Assembly (NCBI GenBank): GCA_963931925.1
Contig: OZ007571.1
Span: 8,679,944-8,743,943 of the forward strand
Reading direction: 5' to 3'
DNA: 64,000 nt
From: Onchidella celtica
Lineage: Eukaryota > Mollusca > Gastropoda > Systellommatophora > Onchidiidae
Shown piece after piece: positions 24,821 to 38,300 of the stretch (position 1 is its first letter; every line of letters starts with the position of its first letter). The notes under the pieces were generated by a model. That model was not told the DNA's origin, did no database searches, and saw nothing but the letters and a program-made list of their open reading frames with translations. Position numbers and translations under genes: made by a program.

Positions 24821-25515
24821 GGTAAAATGTGCCACTACTACATTAGGCGACTAAAAAAAAACGGTAGGCCCTTCTGCTTCCAAACACTGGAAAAATTCCT
24901 GGCAATAGGCCTATTTTGAACCATGCAGATCTACACCAGATAGAGACCCGTACCTAACATCCGAACAGAGTACGACAGATACAATAAAATTACACAGATT
25001 CAGATCTAGATGATAGATCTAGATCTAGATCTATATCAATCATCTATGATCTACAGGGGATTGGGAAGCCAAGTTTCACTTTCTTGCGATTCAGTCATTT
25101 TTACTTTTAGTAATATGGAGACAGGATTCAGGCTACTCTGCTTACTTATCTGCATCCCCCGATTCTGCCATCCTTATAAATGTTTCCAACCAAGGATCTG
25201 GACCAGGAAGCTAGGCTAGGCTATTTCAAGCTCTGGACCAGTGCCTTTAGAACTTCTACAAACGTTTACTTTTTGGTTGTCACACCGAGCCCGGTTGTGC
25301 TCTACGTCATCAATTTGGTTTAAAACTTTATTTTTGGCCTGTTAGAAAAATTATGTTGGCCTGTTAGAAAAACAACAAACATTAGTTTATGATAGTTCCT
25401 GTTTGATAACTGAACATATTGATTTAGCATGTTGAAAATGCCAATTTAATATGCTCAAATTTAGTCTAATGAATACAGTGAGAAAATGAATACAGAATAG
25501 GAAAGTAAAAGAAAA
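24821..25515. other. Intergenic, AGATCT microsatellite
   Basis: No gene seen. A self-complementary hexamer repeat of the type AGATCT lies at about 25004-25034. Confidence 0.5.
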
Positions 25516-26224
25516 ATGCTATAACACCTTTGTGAGGCCCTCCCTAGAGTATGGCTGCAGTGTCTGGGACCCCCACTGTCGAATAAACATAGACCAACTG
25601 GAAAGGGTCCAGAGGAGAGCTGCCCGCTTTGTGACAAATGACTATACTAGAAGTAGTAGTGTAAATAAAATGATGACCTCGAGTGGACACCATTAGAAGA
25701 GAGGAGAGCAAAAAACAAAGTAAAAATATTTTATAAAGGCAGGGAAGGAAATATCCATATCCCACTGAACCACCTCACCATTAATACCAGAGGCAACAGA
25801 AGGAATAATATAAAATATAACATCCCAAGCTCACGGGTTAACAGCCATCTTTATTCTTTTTACCCTAATGTCATCAGGATTTGGAACAACCTCCCGGCAG
25901 AAGTCCAAACACTATCGTCTGCAACGACTTTCGACAATGAATTTAAGAACATTATTATCCGTTGCAGCTACCATTGTAACTAAAGTGCGGGTTGTATGTC
26001 TGTGCACAATCTGGAAACCAAGAGATATTTATACCAGAGTTATATATACAAAAGACTTTATACAACTAATATATTTTTAAATGGTCTTAACATCTATGTA
26101 AGATTTTACCCTGTTTTTAGCCTCAGAGGAGCGACGTTGAGTCGCATATACTATAGTGCAGTTGGGGAATCGTCTTATAGTTATAGACGAACTAACTATA
26201 AAAGAAGAAGAAGAAGAAGAAGAA
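25516..26224 (+). mobile_element. LINE 3' end, degenerate reverse transcriptase C-terminus
   Basis: In frame the plus strand encodes the LINE signature YNTFVRPSLEYGCSVWDPH followed by QLERVQRRAARFVTND. After at least one frameshift near 25690 come PLEERRAKNKVKIFYK and VIRIWNNLPAEVQ, all typical of the C-terminal part of CR1/jockey-group elements. It ends in a short 3' untranslated region and an (AGA)n tail at about 26200-26224. Only this 3' part is present. The tail ends only 80 bp upstream of the THOC1 start codon. Confidence 0.85.
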
Positions 26225-26304
26225 AATTTCCTTTCTTTAAAACTTCAGGATCATTTTCTAAAACAAATCAGAAAATGAGAAAATTACCTGGCCATAGATC
26301 CAAG

Positions 26305-29300
26305 ATGGCAGCGTCCGTACTAGAATTCGATAAAGCGCGACTGAAATTCAAGGTAATGTTGTTGTCTTGGCAGCATTTCTTATTTCGAATTTCATATCAG
26401 AATATAAATACCTTGTCACCGTTTGTTGTCTTTGATCTTTGAATTTATGATACGGTTCGGAACACTGATAAATCTATTAGATCTATGATGCAGCATACTC
26501 AAACTGGGAAATAAAAAATCCACTGGGGCCCCTACACCATGAGAGGGAAGAAACACGGCGAAGACCGCACCATTGAGCTGGCAGAGCATGAGGTGGAAAA
26601 AGGACTTGGGTGTTTATGTCGATAACCAACTGACGTTCAAGGAACATGTAGCAAAAACAACCACCAAAGCCAACAGAGTGGTTGGTATCATAGTTCATAC
26701 GCCGATCTTTTGACTTTCTACTTTCTTGACGACAACCTGTTCATCGTACGTCCGATACTGGAATATGGCCAGTAAGGTCTTCCGCCCGTCCGCGCCAGTC
26801 AAGAAAACACAACTACCCTAGCCCCTTTTTGCCTGATTAGTCAATCTGACTACCGCCCATTGATACAAACTGACTAGACCCTCACGCCCCCAGGTCCATC
26901 TGACCATTCCAATGCAGCTTATATCATAATCATATTATATTATGTTTGTTAACTTTTTGGTAAGTGGCGCGGACGGGGGTAAGACATCCCTATGACAACT
27001 CTATATAGCAGCCGTACCACAAGAATCTCTGCAGTGACATTGAAGATGTCCAGCATTGTGCCACAAAGCTGCTGCCAGCTGTCCGAGATTTGCCTTACCC
27101 CGAGCTCTATGTCACCTCTGCCTGCCAAGCCTAGAGCACTATCGCATCAGAGGTGACATGATAGATTTGTACAAATATATGCACGGTCTCTACGACGTAG
27201 ATAGGCCAAGGTTTGAACCAGCAACCATGCGCGACACCAGGGGACACAATCTCCGTATCAAAAAATGCTACTGCTGTTTGAACGTCAGGTTAAGCTTCTT
27301 TTCTCAGAGAGTTGCTAACATGGAACGCCCTGCCAGACAGTGTTGTCGCCCCTACTCTCAACTGCTTTAAGACCAGGCTGGACGCTAACTGGCAGCATAA
27401 GCCAAGTGTGTTTGACCCCACATGCCAGCAGTAATAGTAATACCAAGTTACATTGTCACGCATGCCACAAGTAATGTATTACAGTGTAATAGTAATACCA
27501 AGGAGCGGCGAACTAGCCTTAACTCTTTAACTACGCAGCATCTAATATTAGATGCATGCGCCCTCGGTAAACTACGAAGCGTCTAATATTAGACGCTCAA
27601 ATTTGGCCGCTAACAGGAACGAAAAAAAAGCTGACAATGGGGTTAGCGATGACTATTTTTGTTTTCCTTCTAGTTTCCCGTTTTCAGGCAAAAAAAAAGA
27701 AATTACATACAAACTAGGAAAAAAATTCCGTAGTTAAAGAGTTAAAAAGGCTTCAGCGCCGAAATATTCAAGATTCAAGTTGATCTAGTGTAGGTCTAGA
27801 CTAGATCTAGTCTAGATCTTACCAGTTTGTTAATGATTTTAATCTATTAGATCTAGATCTAGATCTAGATAGATTCTAGATCTATGGAATAGTCCCTGAA
27901 TCCTAGTATTGTCATTCTTTCAATGTAAAGGAATATTCCCGTTTCCGCATAAACATAAGTATCTAGACAAGATTTTTAAAATCTAAATTCTTCATCTCTC
28001 TACAGAATCTACTAGAGAAGTCACTGTCTAAAGATGATGTGGCAAGTCTCCTCACATTTGTGGAGTCGTATCAATATGATATGTGAGTAGTTTGGTTGCT
28101 GCCCCTCCCGTTTTTCCTTCTGACTAGTTTTAAGAGATGGTAGATCTAACAGTCGTAAGATAACACAACTGGGAAATTGCATTCAGAGCCCCAGTTCAGA
28201 CTCAGAGGCTAACCTTAATTATTATATTACAAAGCAGAAGTTACATTTGATCAATACTGCGGTAAATTTCTAGGCCTGTATAGATCTTGTGTTTGAAAGA
28301 AACTGAAAGTGAAAGTAGAAATTTATTTAAGCTGCATAAAATTTGAAATTAACATTTCTGTACATAGTCTTGTAAGAATGTACAAAATACAAGCTGTCTA
28401 GCCTAGAGTTGCCAGCAGAATCCGCACAAAATATTAGATGAATTAAACAACCATCACTCAGCGTATCATATGGGAAAGACGTGAGTGTGTCTCATGCCAG
28501 ACTGCACCATTTAATGTACTCTCAGCAGTTAATCGCCAAGCTGCCTGTTAATTATAACTATAACTATCAGGCCTCGATTATAAAAACATGCCCACAGGGA
28601 ACTAACTCGCCAGCAGGGCCTTGCAACCCACTCCCACCCCCATTCACAGCTGCTCCTAAAGTTGTTTCATTGTGGGGATGTGTATATCCCAGGGCTGTCA
28701 GAGTTCCGCGGATACACGAAAATCCGGGATTGAGAAAGGTCCGGTCATCCGCGTTGAAATGTCAGTTTCTTTGCTATCCAGCTACAGCCAGGTACATTGT
28801 ATCGTGAACAGAACTGTAATCAAGGGATTTTAAAATAACCCGTTCATCTACAAAACTGCAAGAATTTTTCAAGTCAAACGGGGAAGTTGTTTGGTTTTAC
28901 ATACTCATGTCATGAGATAAAGTCATAGGCATTGGACAGAAGTCGATCGCGCTTGCGTGAACAGCAAATTGCTAGGCCGAGTTCAGGGGTTGGCTTCATT
29001 ATCCACTGACAGCCCTGATATCCCCGCTGTTTGGAAAATTTCATCACCGTAGGAAAGTCTGGCTATGACTACTATGAGATGGATTCAGATGTCTTACTTT
29101 ATAATTTGATTGTTAAATTTTTAAGTAAGTAAGGCTTATCAGAGCAATGAATTCTGGGTTGCTTTGACAGTGACTGGAGGGGGACTTAAACAACAAGTTT
29201 GACGGAGAAGCTGTCGTGGAAAAGGTTTCATGATAATTGCTTATTTTTATTGTATTGATAGTCTATTGGAGTGTAGATCAGGGGGATGGTTGTCGCGTGT

Positions 29301-32300
29301 TTGAGCTGAGAGGGTATTAATATTAAGAAACTATTACTTTTGTTTATCATGTTGGTCAGGGGCAGGACAGGGATATTACTTTAACCTGGGGTGGCCCATT
29401 TAATAAATACTGCTCATTTCAACTAAATAGTTTGAATGATTTAAAAGCATGGGACTTGAGGTAATAACATTAACAGCATGTTGATTTGTTGAGGAATCAT
29501 TATCAAGGTGTCGTGTACTGTATGCTGACCAGGGCATTCTCACTATCAGGTTTAGTATGCACTCACTGTTGACTCGAGGCCAACGTTATACATCCACAGC
29601 ACGGGGAAGGTGTGAAGACAGTTGGCAAAATTGAAATTTTACTTTATTTCTTATTAATAAGTAATTTATCCATTGCTTACAGTGGCTTGGAAAAAAGGAC
29701 AGTATTGGACCAGGTTTTCAGGGATATCCTGTGCAGAATGATAGTAAGTCATGGCATGGTTTTTGTGCTGATTTTCTCATTTTGCATTCCTCTTCGAATC
29801 TGTAGACATGTTAAAATTGTCAGTGTATCTTAACAGGAGAACTGTGGTAACTTTTCACATGGTAAACATGGTTTTAGTCAATGGTCATATTATCTTTGGC
29901 AATCAGTAAGTTTATTAAACAAAAATATATAAATTATATACCATATTTATTATTATAAAAATGAGGATCTATGCTAGGAGACAAGTTTCATTTATAAGAG
30001 AATCACCATGCCTACTTTACTTTCAGTCTGATGCCTCCAATACAGAACAGCTGAAATTAGTCATCACATTTGCCGTCCAAGCTGTCAAACAAGGTAATGT
30101 TCATGACATGTAACACTTGATTATTTACTGGAAACAGGTACTTTTCTTGGGGGCAGAAAGGATAAATACGCTTGACAAGTAATAATAATAATAATAATGG
30201 ATGGCATTTATATAGCGCATATCCATTACAAAAATGCTCTATGCGCTTTACAGAAACATGTCAAAAAATACATGGGTAAACTCACACACACAACCCACAT
30301 TGATACACACATAATAATAATAATAATAGATAGCTTTTACATAGACTAGAAACTCTCATACAAATGACATTTTAACATCCTTTTAAACTGTGAAAATACT
30401 TGCGAACTGCGGACATCTAAAGGAATCTCATTCCACACCCTGGGCCCAACATGGCTGAAAGCCCTTTCACCAAAACTTTTTAGGTTCACTACGGGTACTT
30501 TTAGTCTAAGTAAAGTAAGTTAAGCCATTATCTTTGCACCTTTTGAAGTAACCGGAGTTTAGAATGATGTACGAGTTTGAACTGAAATTATCAATACATG
30601 TAGGAAGAGGGATTTGAGTCAGTGCAAAATAAGAACAGCCCAAATCTACCTGTGTTTGTACCCTGTTATGAACTGTCAAATTGTGACCAATAATGGTACC
30701 TTAGAGGTATAAAACACATCATTTCATAAAGATAAAGAATTTACTATTCGATTTTGGGCAATAAAAATGCGAAGATCGTTTTTTTTTCACTTTAAATCAG
30801 CTTATTTTCTTTTCGAGGGTTTTTGTTGTCCGTGTGTGCACACTGTTATTTCGTGGATCTATTTAGATAATTACATGCTGTAAAAGTGCATGTGGCTGTT
30901 CCAACAGTCGCATCTTCACCAATAATAAAGAAATTAGGCTGAAAATCGGTATTGGCGTGGGCTAAGGCGCATTATGGTCGATATTAATGAATTTGCGTCC
31001 GACTTTTCGTGTGCACACTGACAAAAACAATGGCCATTGTTAAATCAAGGGCACTAATTCTAATAAACTGAAACAAAAGAAAGAAATGTGTACACATGAC
31101 ATATCACACAACTTCGATGTGACGAACAACTTTCCTTCATTGAGTAGTATTCAGCTTTGCACATTTAAATAGCTATATGCAGTTTAAAAACTGTACTTTG
31201 GCAGGTAGATTTGGGCTGTTCTTATTTTGCAATGAGTCATTTACCAAACTGAAATTGCATCAACCCTTAGATTAAATTAGAAAGCCAAATTTAAAGGTGA
31301 TTCGTAAGATAGGGTACAGATGGGCGAACAGAATATGTATATGTGCAGTACTCATGAAGCAAGCTACTTTGGTTACTTATATTGCATTGATATTCACACT
31401 TGTAACAAAACATATTGTCATTGTTTTGATTTTAGACATGTGTTCACCTTCTACACCATTCTTGATGATGGCAGACATCTTTGACATGCTGACAATAGAA
31501 CGATGTGAAGACATCTTTAATCTTGTGGAAGATAAGGTCACTATATGGAAATCTGTGAGTATTCTTCAAGGTTTGTTTATCATCCAAAATAGTTCACAAA
31601 AATTAAAAAACTGTTAATTTATTCTTTGGTCTTTTCAGACAAGTTTACTGATCAGGACAATATTTATTTGACCGTGTTTGTCTCAGGAATCTATACATAA
31701 GGGCAGCAGTGCACGTAAAACATGTAAATATTGTTGGACAGGAAAAAACTTTGGAAGGAGTATAAATTCGACAGTTTCGATATTGGCAATGGACATTTTA
31801 AAGACAAAACATCCAGATAATCATGGTGGCTTTTGTCACTCATTGATTCTTTTTCTAATTGACCTTAGAAAGCAACATGTTTGCTCATTTTTGCTGTTTC
31901 AGTATTCATGAGTGCCTATTGTCCATTCTGTATGGCTGAGTGAGGTGGGTGAAAGATGGTATAAATTTGTGTAAGGTTGTTAATTGATGTCAGGCATGTG
32001 GCAAGTTTTGATAGTAAAAGAAAAGAGATTATAGCAAGTGATAAATCAGGACATCGAACCTTTACAGTTTAAATTTATTTATTGACCCTGTCTGTTTTGT
32101 TGATAATCATACTGCATTAGGTCTTAAATTTTATCATTATTTATTTTTTGACTGTAATGTTGTTTTGTTTGTATTTCACAGGAACCATTTTATGAGTCGG
32201 GGAAAAATTACCTGTTGAGAATGTGCAATGGTAAGGGCAATAATCCTTTTAGCAGTAGTCATTCTGTTTGGCTTGCTTCAAGCCTTGTTTTTTATAATCA

Positions 32301-35300
32301 GTCATTATTATTCATCTCAGTCTTGTATGAGTTGTTTCTTCTGTGGGACTTTATCTTCATGTCAAACTAGCAGCGCATAAGGCATCTTGTGGGATTTTTT
32401 GTGTGATTCACAACAGTTGTGGCAGTTTGCTCATGCTGGACAGCATTGTTTCCTTTCCAGCAATATCATTAATTGGAGTAAATTATTTGTATATATATGT
32501 ACACCAATTCGTGCTTATGTGACTTATATCCAAATAGTTTCCATTGTTTTTTTTTTTTTTTAACTCTTTATGCTGGTATCTCAAAAATCAAAGCTAGTGT
32601 CTTGCTGTAGATGCTTTTCATGGTATATAACCTGGTTGTTGTTTTTTTTTTTGTAAAAGTGGAATTAGATCTATACTTTTATATGAACAGTACACCTTTT
32701 TCAGATAATTGTGTAATTAAATTGACTTCTTTCCCTCTTCAGATCTAATCAGACGATTATCAAAATCTCAAAATACAGTGTTTTGTGGCAGAATACAGTT
32801 GTTTTTGTCACGGCTCTTCCCTCTTTCTGAGAAATCGGGTAGGTTGTGCGTATTTTGTTTTATCAGTTACCAGTCTTGTTTAAGCCTGTGAAGAGCATTT
32901 ACATATAAATGATTTAATCAAATTTTTCAGTGTAAGAAAGTGCAAGAATATCAGTTACTTTGAATTTGCCACAAGTACCTTGGAGTAAGTTCAAATATGC
33001 TTCTGCAGTATACAAATGCATTTTATTTAAATTAAGTCTCACCCCGCGTGCTACCTGTAAAGCCCGCTGTCAGGTCAGTGACCTTACTCACTGAGAATCT
33101 TATCTGGGGTCACTCACCCTTGCCGCTATGCGATGACCACAAAAGCTGTCCACATGGTTCGGTTTTTATTAATCGGTATGAAAACATTCGCTGCTATGCC
33201 TTATCACGCTTGATAATGAATTAACCAGCAAAACCTTAGTCTGTCAGTCTCTAACCAATGATCTGACTTATGATTCCAAACTGACAGCTGTAGTTTTCGT
33301 GAGAACGAAGCATGATAACTAGCCACGCCCTCCCAAGCCCTACACAAATGGTTTCATCCTAATAGACACATACTAATAAACCAATGTGGGCATTTGGGGC
33401 AAAGATTGTTTCAGAGCTTGTTTCTAATTGGTTCTTAGATACAGACAACTCCAGATGGTGGTCAGCTTGTGAGAAAATGAGATAATATTGCAAATTTGTT
33501 GAGCAACAGTTCGCATGTCGATGTTACATCTTTTGAAAGTGTGGGGAGAGCCTTTGAAAGCTTAGTCTTTGTGATTCCGACCAGTGGTTCACTGGTTAAC
33601 ATGTCCATGTCACAATGCCTTTGATTTAGAAGAGATACAGTGAACAATAACACGGTGATTACTTCTCAAAAAGGTCAGTGACCCCGACGCGTGAAAATAC
33701 GGCTTGCGCGTGGCGCTGTCAGCTTGACCTTGCTGACATTTGCCGCCCTGCGCAGGGTGAGGGCTAAGGCTCTTGGTAAGATTGAGTATTAAATTATAAC
33801 TAAGAACTTCTACTGTATGTCATTCACATCATGTCAAATTTGTTTTCAGCTCTCAATCTTGCCAGCCAGTTTAATTTAGAGAATGTGACAATCTTTGCAA
33901 AACAAGAGCCAGGAGCAGAGGTGAGACTGTTTCTGTTGTGCTGCAAATGTTGATAAATTTTTCTTTTGAATATTGACATGTTTTATCATAATACTTTATT
34001 TGCTGTTGCCAGAATATTATAAAAACCACAGAAAAACTGTGAGGTCGCAGCAAGACTATGAGCAATGTCAAAATGTGGTAAAAAGAAAAAGTTGTATGTA
34101 GCAAAGCTTTGCGTAAGGAATAATACCCATTTCTTTGTTTTGTTAGGGTAATATTTCTTACGCGAGGCATTGCTACATACAACTTTTTCTTTTTGCCATA
34201 TTTTGATATTGCTGTTGTCAAACAGTGTTAAATATGAAATACATGTATTGACAAAACTAGTGATAATGAATCACTATATTATTTAGTTGTTGTTGTTTTC
34301 AGAAATTTCCGTCGTAAGGAATGCATTCCTTGTCAACAGTGAATTACTAGTTGTGCTATTGAAACTTTGAATAGTATGTCTTTTCTTGGAGCTGTTCGCA
34401 GCCATATAAATTTTTTTCTTGTTTGTTTTCTTTCCCTTAGTACTCAAATACCAGTGCTGTAAACACTGGTGGGCCGTTAATACTGTTTATTGTTGCTTTT
34501 CTCCACAGTCACAAGGGGAAACTAAAACAGATGCAATGGAAGTTGATGAGGCAGGAAACCAGTCGAGGTTTGTAGAAGCTAGGTAGACATGGTGGGTGGA
34601 CATATCAGGGGTTAATTGTATGTGACTAGAGGACAGGTTACTGATACACCTGGTTTCTTATGTTTACAAGTGGGTTTTTACTTGAAAAGACAGGAATAAT
34701 GCTTGCATAAATAATTGGTCATTCTTGAGTCAAATGAATATGGAAGATGAAAGGGGGAAGAGGGAAATACAGAGATATCAAACATTTCAGGCAGCAAAAT
34801 CACTCCAAGTTGCGTTTTTTTTAATTGTGAAGATCCTTATTTAAAGCCTGCATATTTATCATTTGCACTCACTTACGAGTAAATGCAGAGCATGAAGCTT
34901 TTGGTATGTAACAGTTTAAATTGTGTTTGTTCACATGGAACACCATGAATAATATTAATAAGTTTTCTGCCTTTCTCCATTTCACAGTACTGTCCCCATT
35001 GACTATCATCTATACCAAAAGTTTTGGGCTCTCCAGGATTTTTTCAGACGACCCACTCAATGTTATGACAAAACAGCTTGGGAGACATTTTCACAGGTAA
35101 ATCAGTCATTTCTTTGTCAAATTCAGCCTGTTTATTTGGTGTAAGTTTACAGTGTAAAATCTTCAGTAAACTTTCAGCAGAGCTTAAGTACTTCCTCAGA
35201 ATCCATGGAATTCAGTGGGATTCACTATTTCAGCAGCTCATACCATGTCACTGTAGTGTAAGTGTACACCAACACACATTTTGGGCATATGTAGGTGTAC

Positions 35301-38300
35301 TCAGGGAAGCAAATCCTCAGGAAAATTACCTGATTTCCAGATTTTATGTAGTTTTGTCCTCTTTTGTTCCCTATTTCTTTCTCTTTTCTTTTTGGTCCTA
35401 ATTCATAGTTACTTGAAGGGAAAGTGCTACTTCTATTAGTGAATTCTGTTTTATGTGTTGTCCAGTGTGCATGTGGACCTAAATTATGCACGTATTGCGG
35501 TTGGCAGTTGTGCATTACAGCACAGGTTCAGGAAATTTGTCTGTCAGTGATTCCCATCCTTGTATACTGTTGAGCCACATAGTACAGACAGAGTTCCTCA
35601 GAATTTTTCACTGTGAGCTCTGTTTCAGTTTATCCGTACAGACACCAAGTATTTTGTAGCCGGAGCTTTTGATAAGTCAGTATTCTTTTTGCTCTGGCAG
35701 TATGCAGGTGATGTCCTGAGCATCTTTGACAGCTATAAACTGGATGATGTGTCCTCTAGTCGCAAGAAAGTTCCAACTCCTCAGCAGTCCCATCAGCATG
35801 TTCAGAATTTTTTTGCTAAATATCTCACTAGTGAAAAGGTAAGATGAGAGAAGTGAGGACACTTTTGGCAGAATAAAGAATGAAGAAGTGGGAGGGGAAA
35901 GAACAGACTTACATACATGACAGTATCAGTAATTCAGAGTGGTATCTTCATCTTTATTTATCCTTGTTTGTATCTGCTTTGATTTCCCAGAAGCTTTTAT
36001 CACTGTTGCTATTTGTATCTGTATACAGGAACTGCGGAATTTATACATTCATGTGATAATGATTGTTTTCTTTTTAACTGTCATGTTTAGTTAACATGAG
36101 CTTTTATTTACTCATACTGAAGAGACATTTGTTTCCAGAATATTTTTTGTCCCATTCTGTCATGAATTTTGTAACTCAGCAGAACACTTTTCTTTCGTCT
36201 TTCAGTTACTCAACCTTCAGCTAAGTGACAGCAACTTTCGGCGCTATGTCCTGGTGCAGTTTCTCATCATATTTCAATACCTGCGGGCAACAATAAAATT
36301 TAAGACGTGAGTTTCTTTGCATAAACATAAGAGTGTTTATTAAGGATGTATATACAAATCATATTTTGAATGTAAAGGGGAAACAAAAGAAACATTTGCC
36401 ACCCAATTGTAGTTAAGTTTAGATTGTGACATGGTAAATCAAGAATGTAATGCTGAATGTATTTTCTGTTCTGTCATAGTGAAGAAAATTTTTTTTAATA
36501 GATGCAAGAGCTTTCCAGCTTTGAAAAGACAGGTTAATTGGATTTATCAAATCCCCAAACAATTGGAAATTTGTTATAAAGAAAACGCTTGGGCCATTGA
36601 TTATATCGAAAATAAATGTACATTCTTGAAAGTTGAATGCAAGCAGTAAGTTATTTAATGCACTTATTTAATGATGCAGTATGGGCAGTGTGAGACAACA
36701 AAAAGGAAGTTGTCATTAGTTTCTAAACAAGATGCAGTGACTGCGGAGTGATTTTAAAATGTGCGCTAGGGGCTGACGTGTCATTGATGTTGATGTAAAT
36801 TTATATGCAGTTTTTCAATAATCCAGAAGGAATCAGTATTTGGACTTCGTGATTATTTGCAGCAGGTTAATCAGAGGAATGGTACGTATGATTCAAAGTT
36901 CCCTCAAAGCCTTATGTGGCCTGGACAACCAAAATGTGTTTGTGATGGGTGGGAACTCAGTTCACTTAAGCTCTAACCTAAGAAATTTATGAATAATTAC
37001 TTCCATAGGTCATTTGAACAGGGAATTGTTGAGGAAATCATCATTCAGTTGTCATATCAGTGGCTAAAATTGCAAAACAGAAGTGCCTTCTCTGTTATTT
37101 CCAGGCTCATTTAAATTCTTCTCATTTTGAATTAAGCTTTTATCTTTCTAAAACAGCTGTTGACAAGAATTGTTTTCATTTTGATTTCAGACAAGCACAC
37201 ACTCTCACAGATGAGCAGTCAGAGTGGATCAAGGAATCCCAGGAGAAAGTGAGCAAGTTATTGTGTGAAACTCCACCCCATGGGGAACAGTTCTGCAATT
37301 CTGTCAAGGTAAATGTCCTGTAGTTATTGTTGGCATTGGATGGTACCTGCAAAGTTTATAATTCATTAAAATAGAGGCTAACCATCACTGATTGTGGATG
37401 TTTTCAGAGAAGTCAATCATTGTGAAGCTAGTGCATTTTTTCATTTAATTTCATGGGACCATCTAGTAGAGTGACATGAACATTTCTATGACAGGCCCAG
37501 GTGTGCATGAAGCATAATTGACTCAGTGATGACATCTATCCTTGCCCTGACTTTGCATGTGTGATGACAGTTTACATGGCTGTTTGTCACTGTGCAACCC
37601 TTGATGCCAGTTTTGGCCGTCTGGCTGGCGCACAGCTTGACCTGAGAGTCACTAACGATACTTTAGTACTCATAGCCCTACCATTTTGAAGTTACCATCT
37701 ATAATGTAATATCAAATAACATGATTGCATGGACCATGCTCAATCACAATGCCGCTGAAGAATTTCTAAACGCAGTGAAATAATTTTCCAATTTTACAAT
37801 AGTTCCGATTTTGAAACGATGTAGAGCTTACTGGAACCCCAGACTTACTGTGTTACAACTTACCTGGCAATAGTTTATCAAGCAGGTACCCTTTTAAGAA
37901 ACACAAGGGGTATTTTTGAGTTTAGCTTGAGGTAGCAGTGCATATTTATGGAACATGTTCCAGGGATAACCGAATGTAAGACAGTTAAAACTGTCAAGTT
38001 TCTTTAATGATAATTGTTTTTCTCTCTGTCATCTGCTGTGTTGTATATCGCTGGTGTTGTACTGTAACCGTGTAACTGGTTTTTGGGATTGTTTTCCAGG
38101 AGACAAAAAAAAACAGTTTTTTTATACATGACTATATCTTTTTGGTCGTATTAATCAAATAAAACATGTCTTTCTGTCGTAATAAATATTTTTTTTTTAA
38201 AATGCAGGTCTTTAAGAACGCGGTTATCACACAAAGTATTGTCGGACACTTACGCAGTTAGAGATACGCATGACTAGCGCACGACAAAATTCCGCCACAG

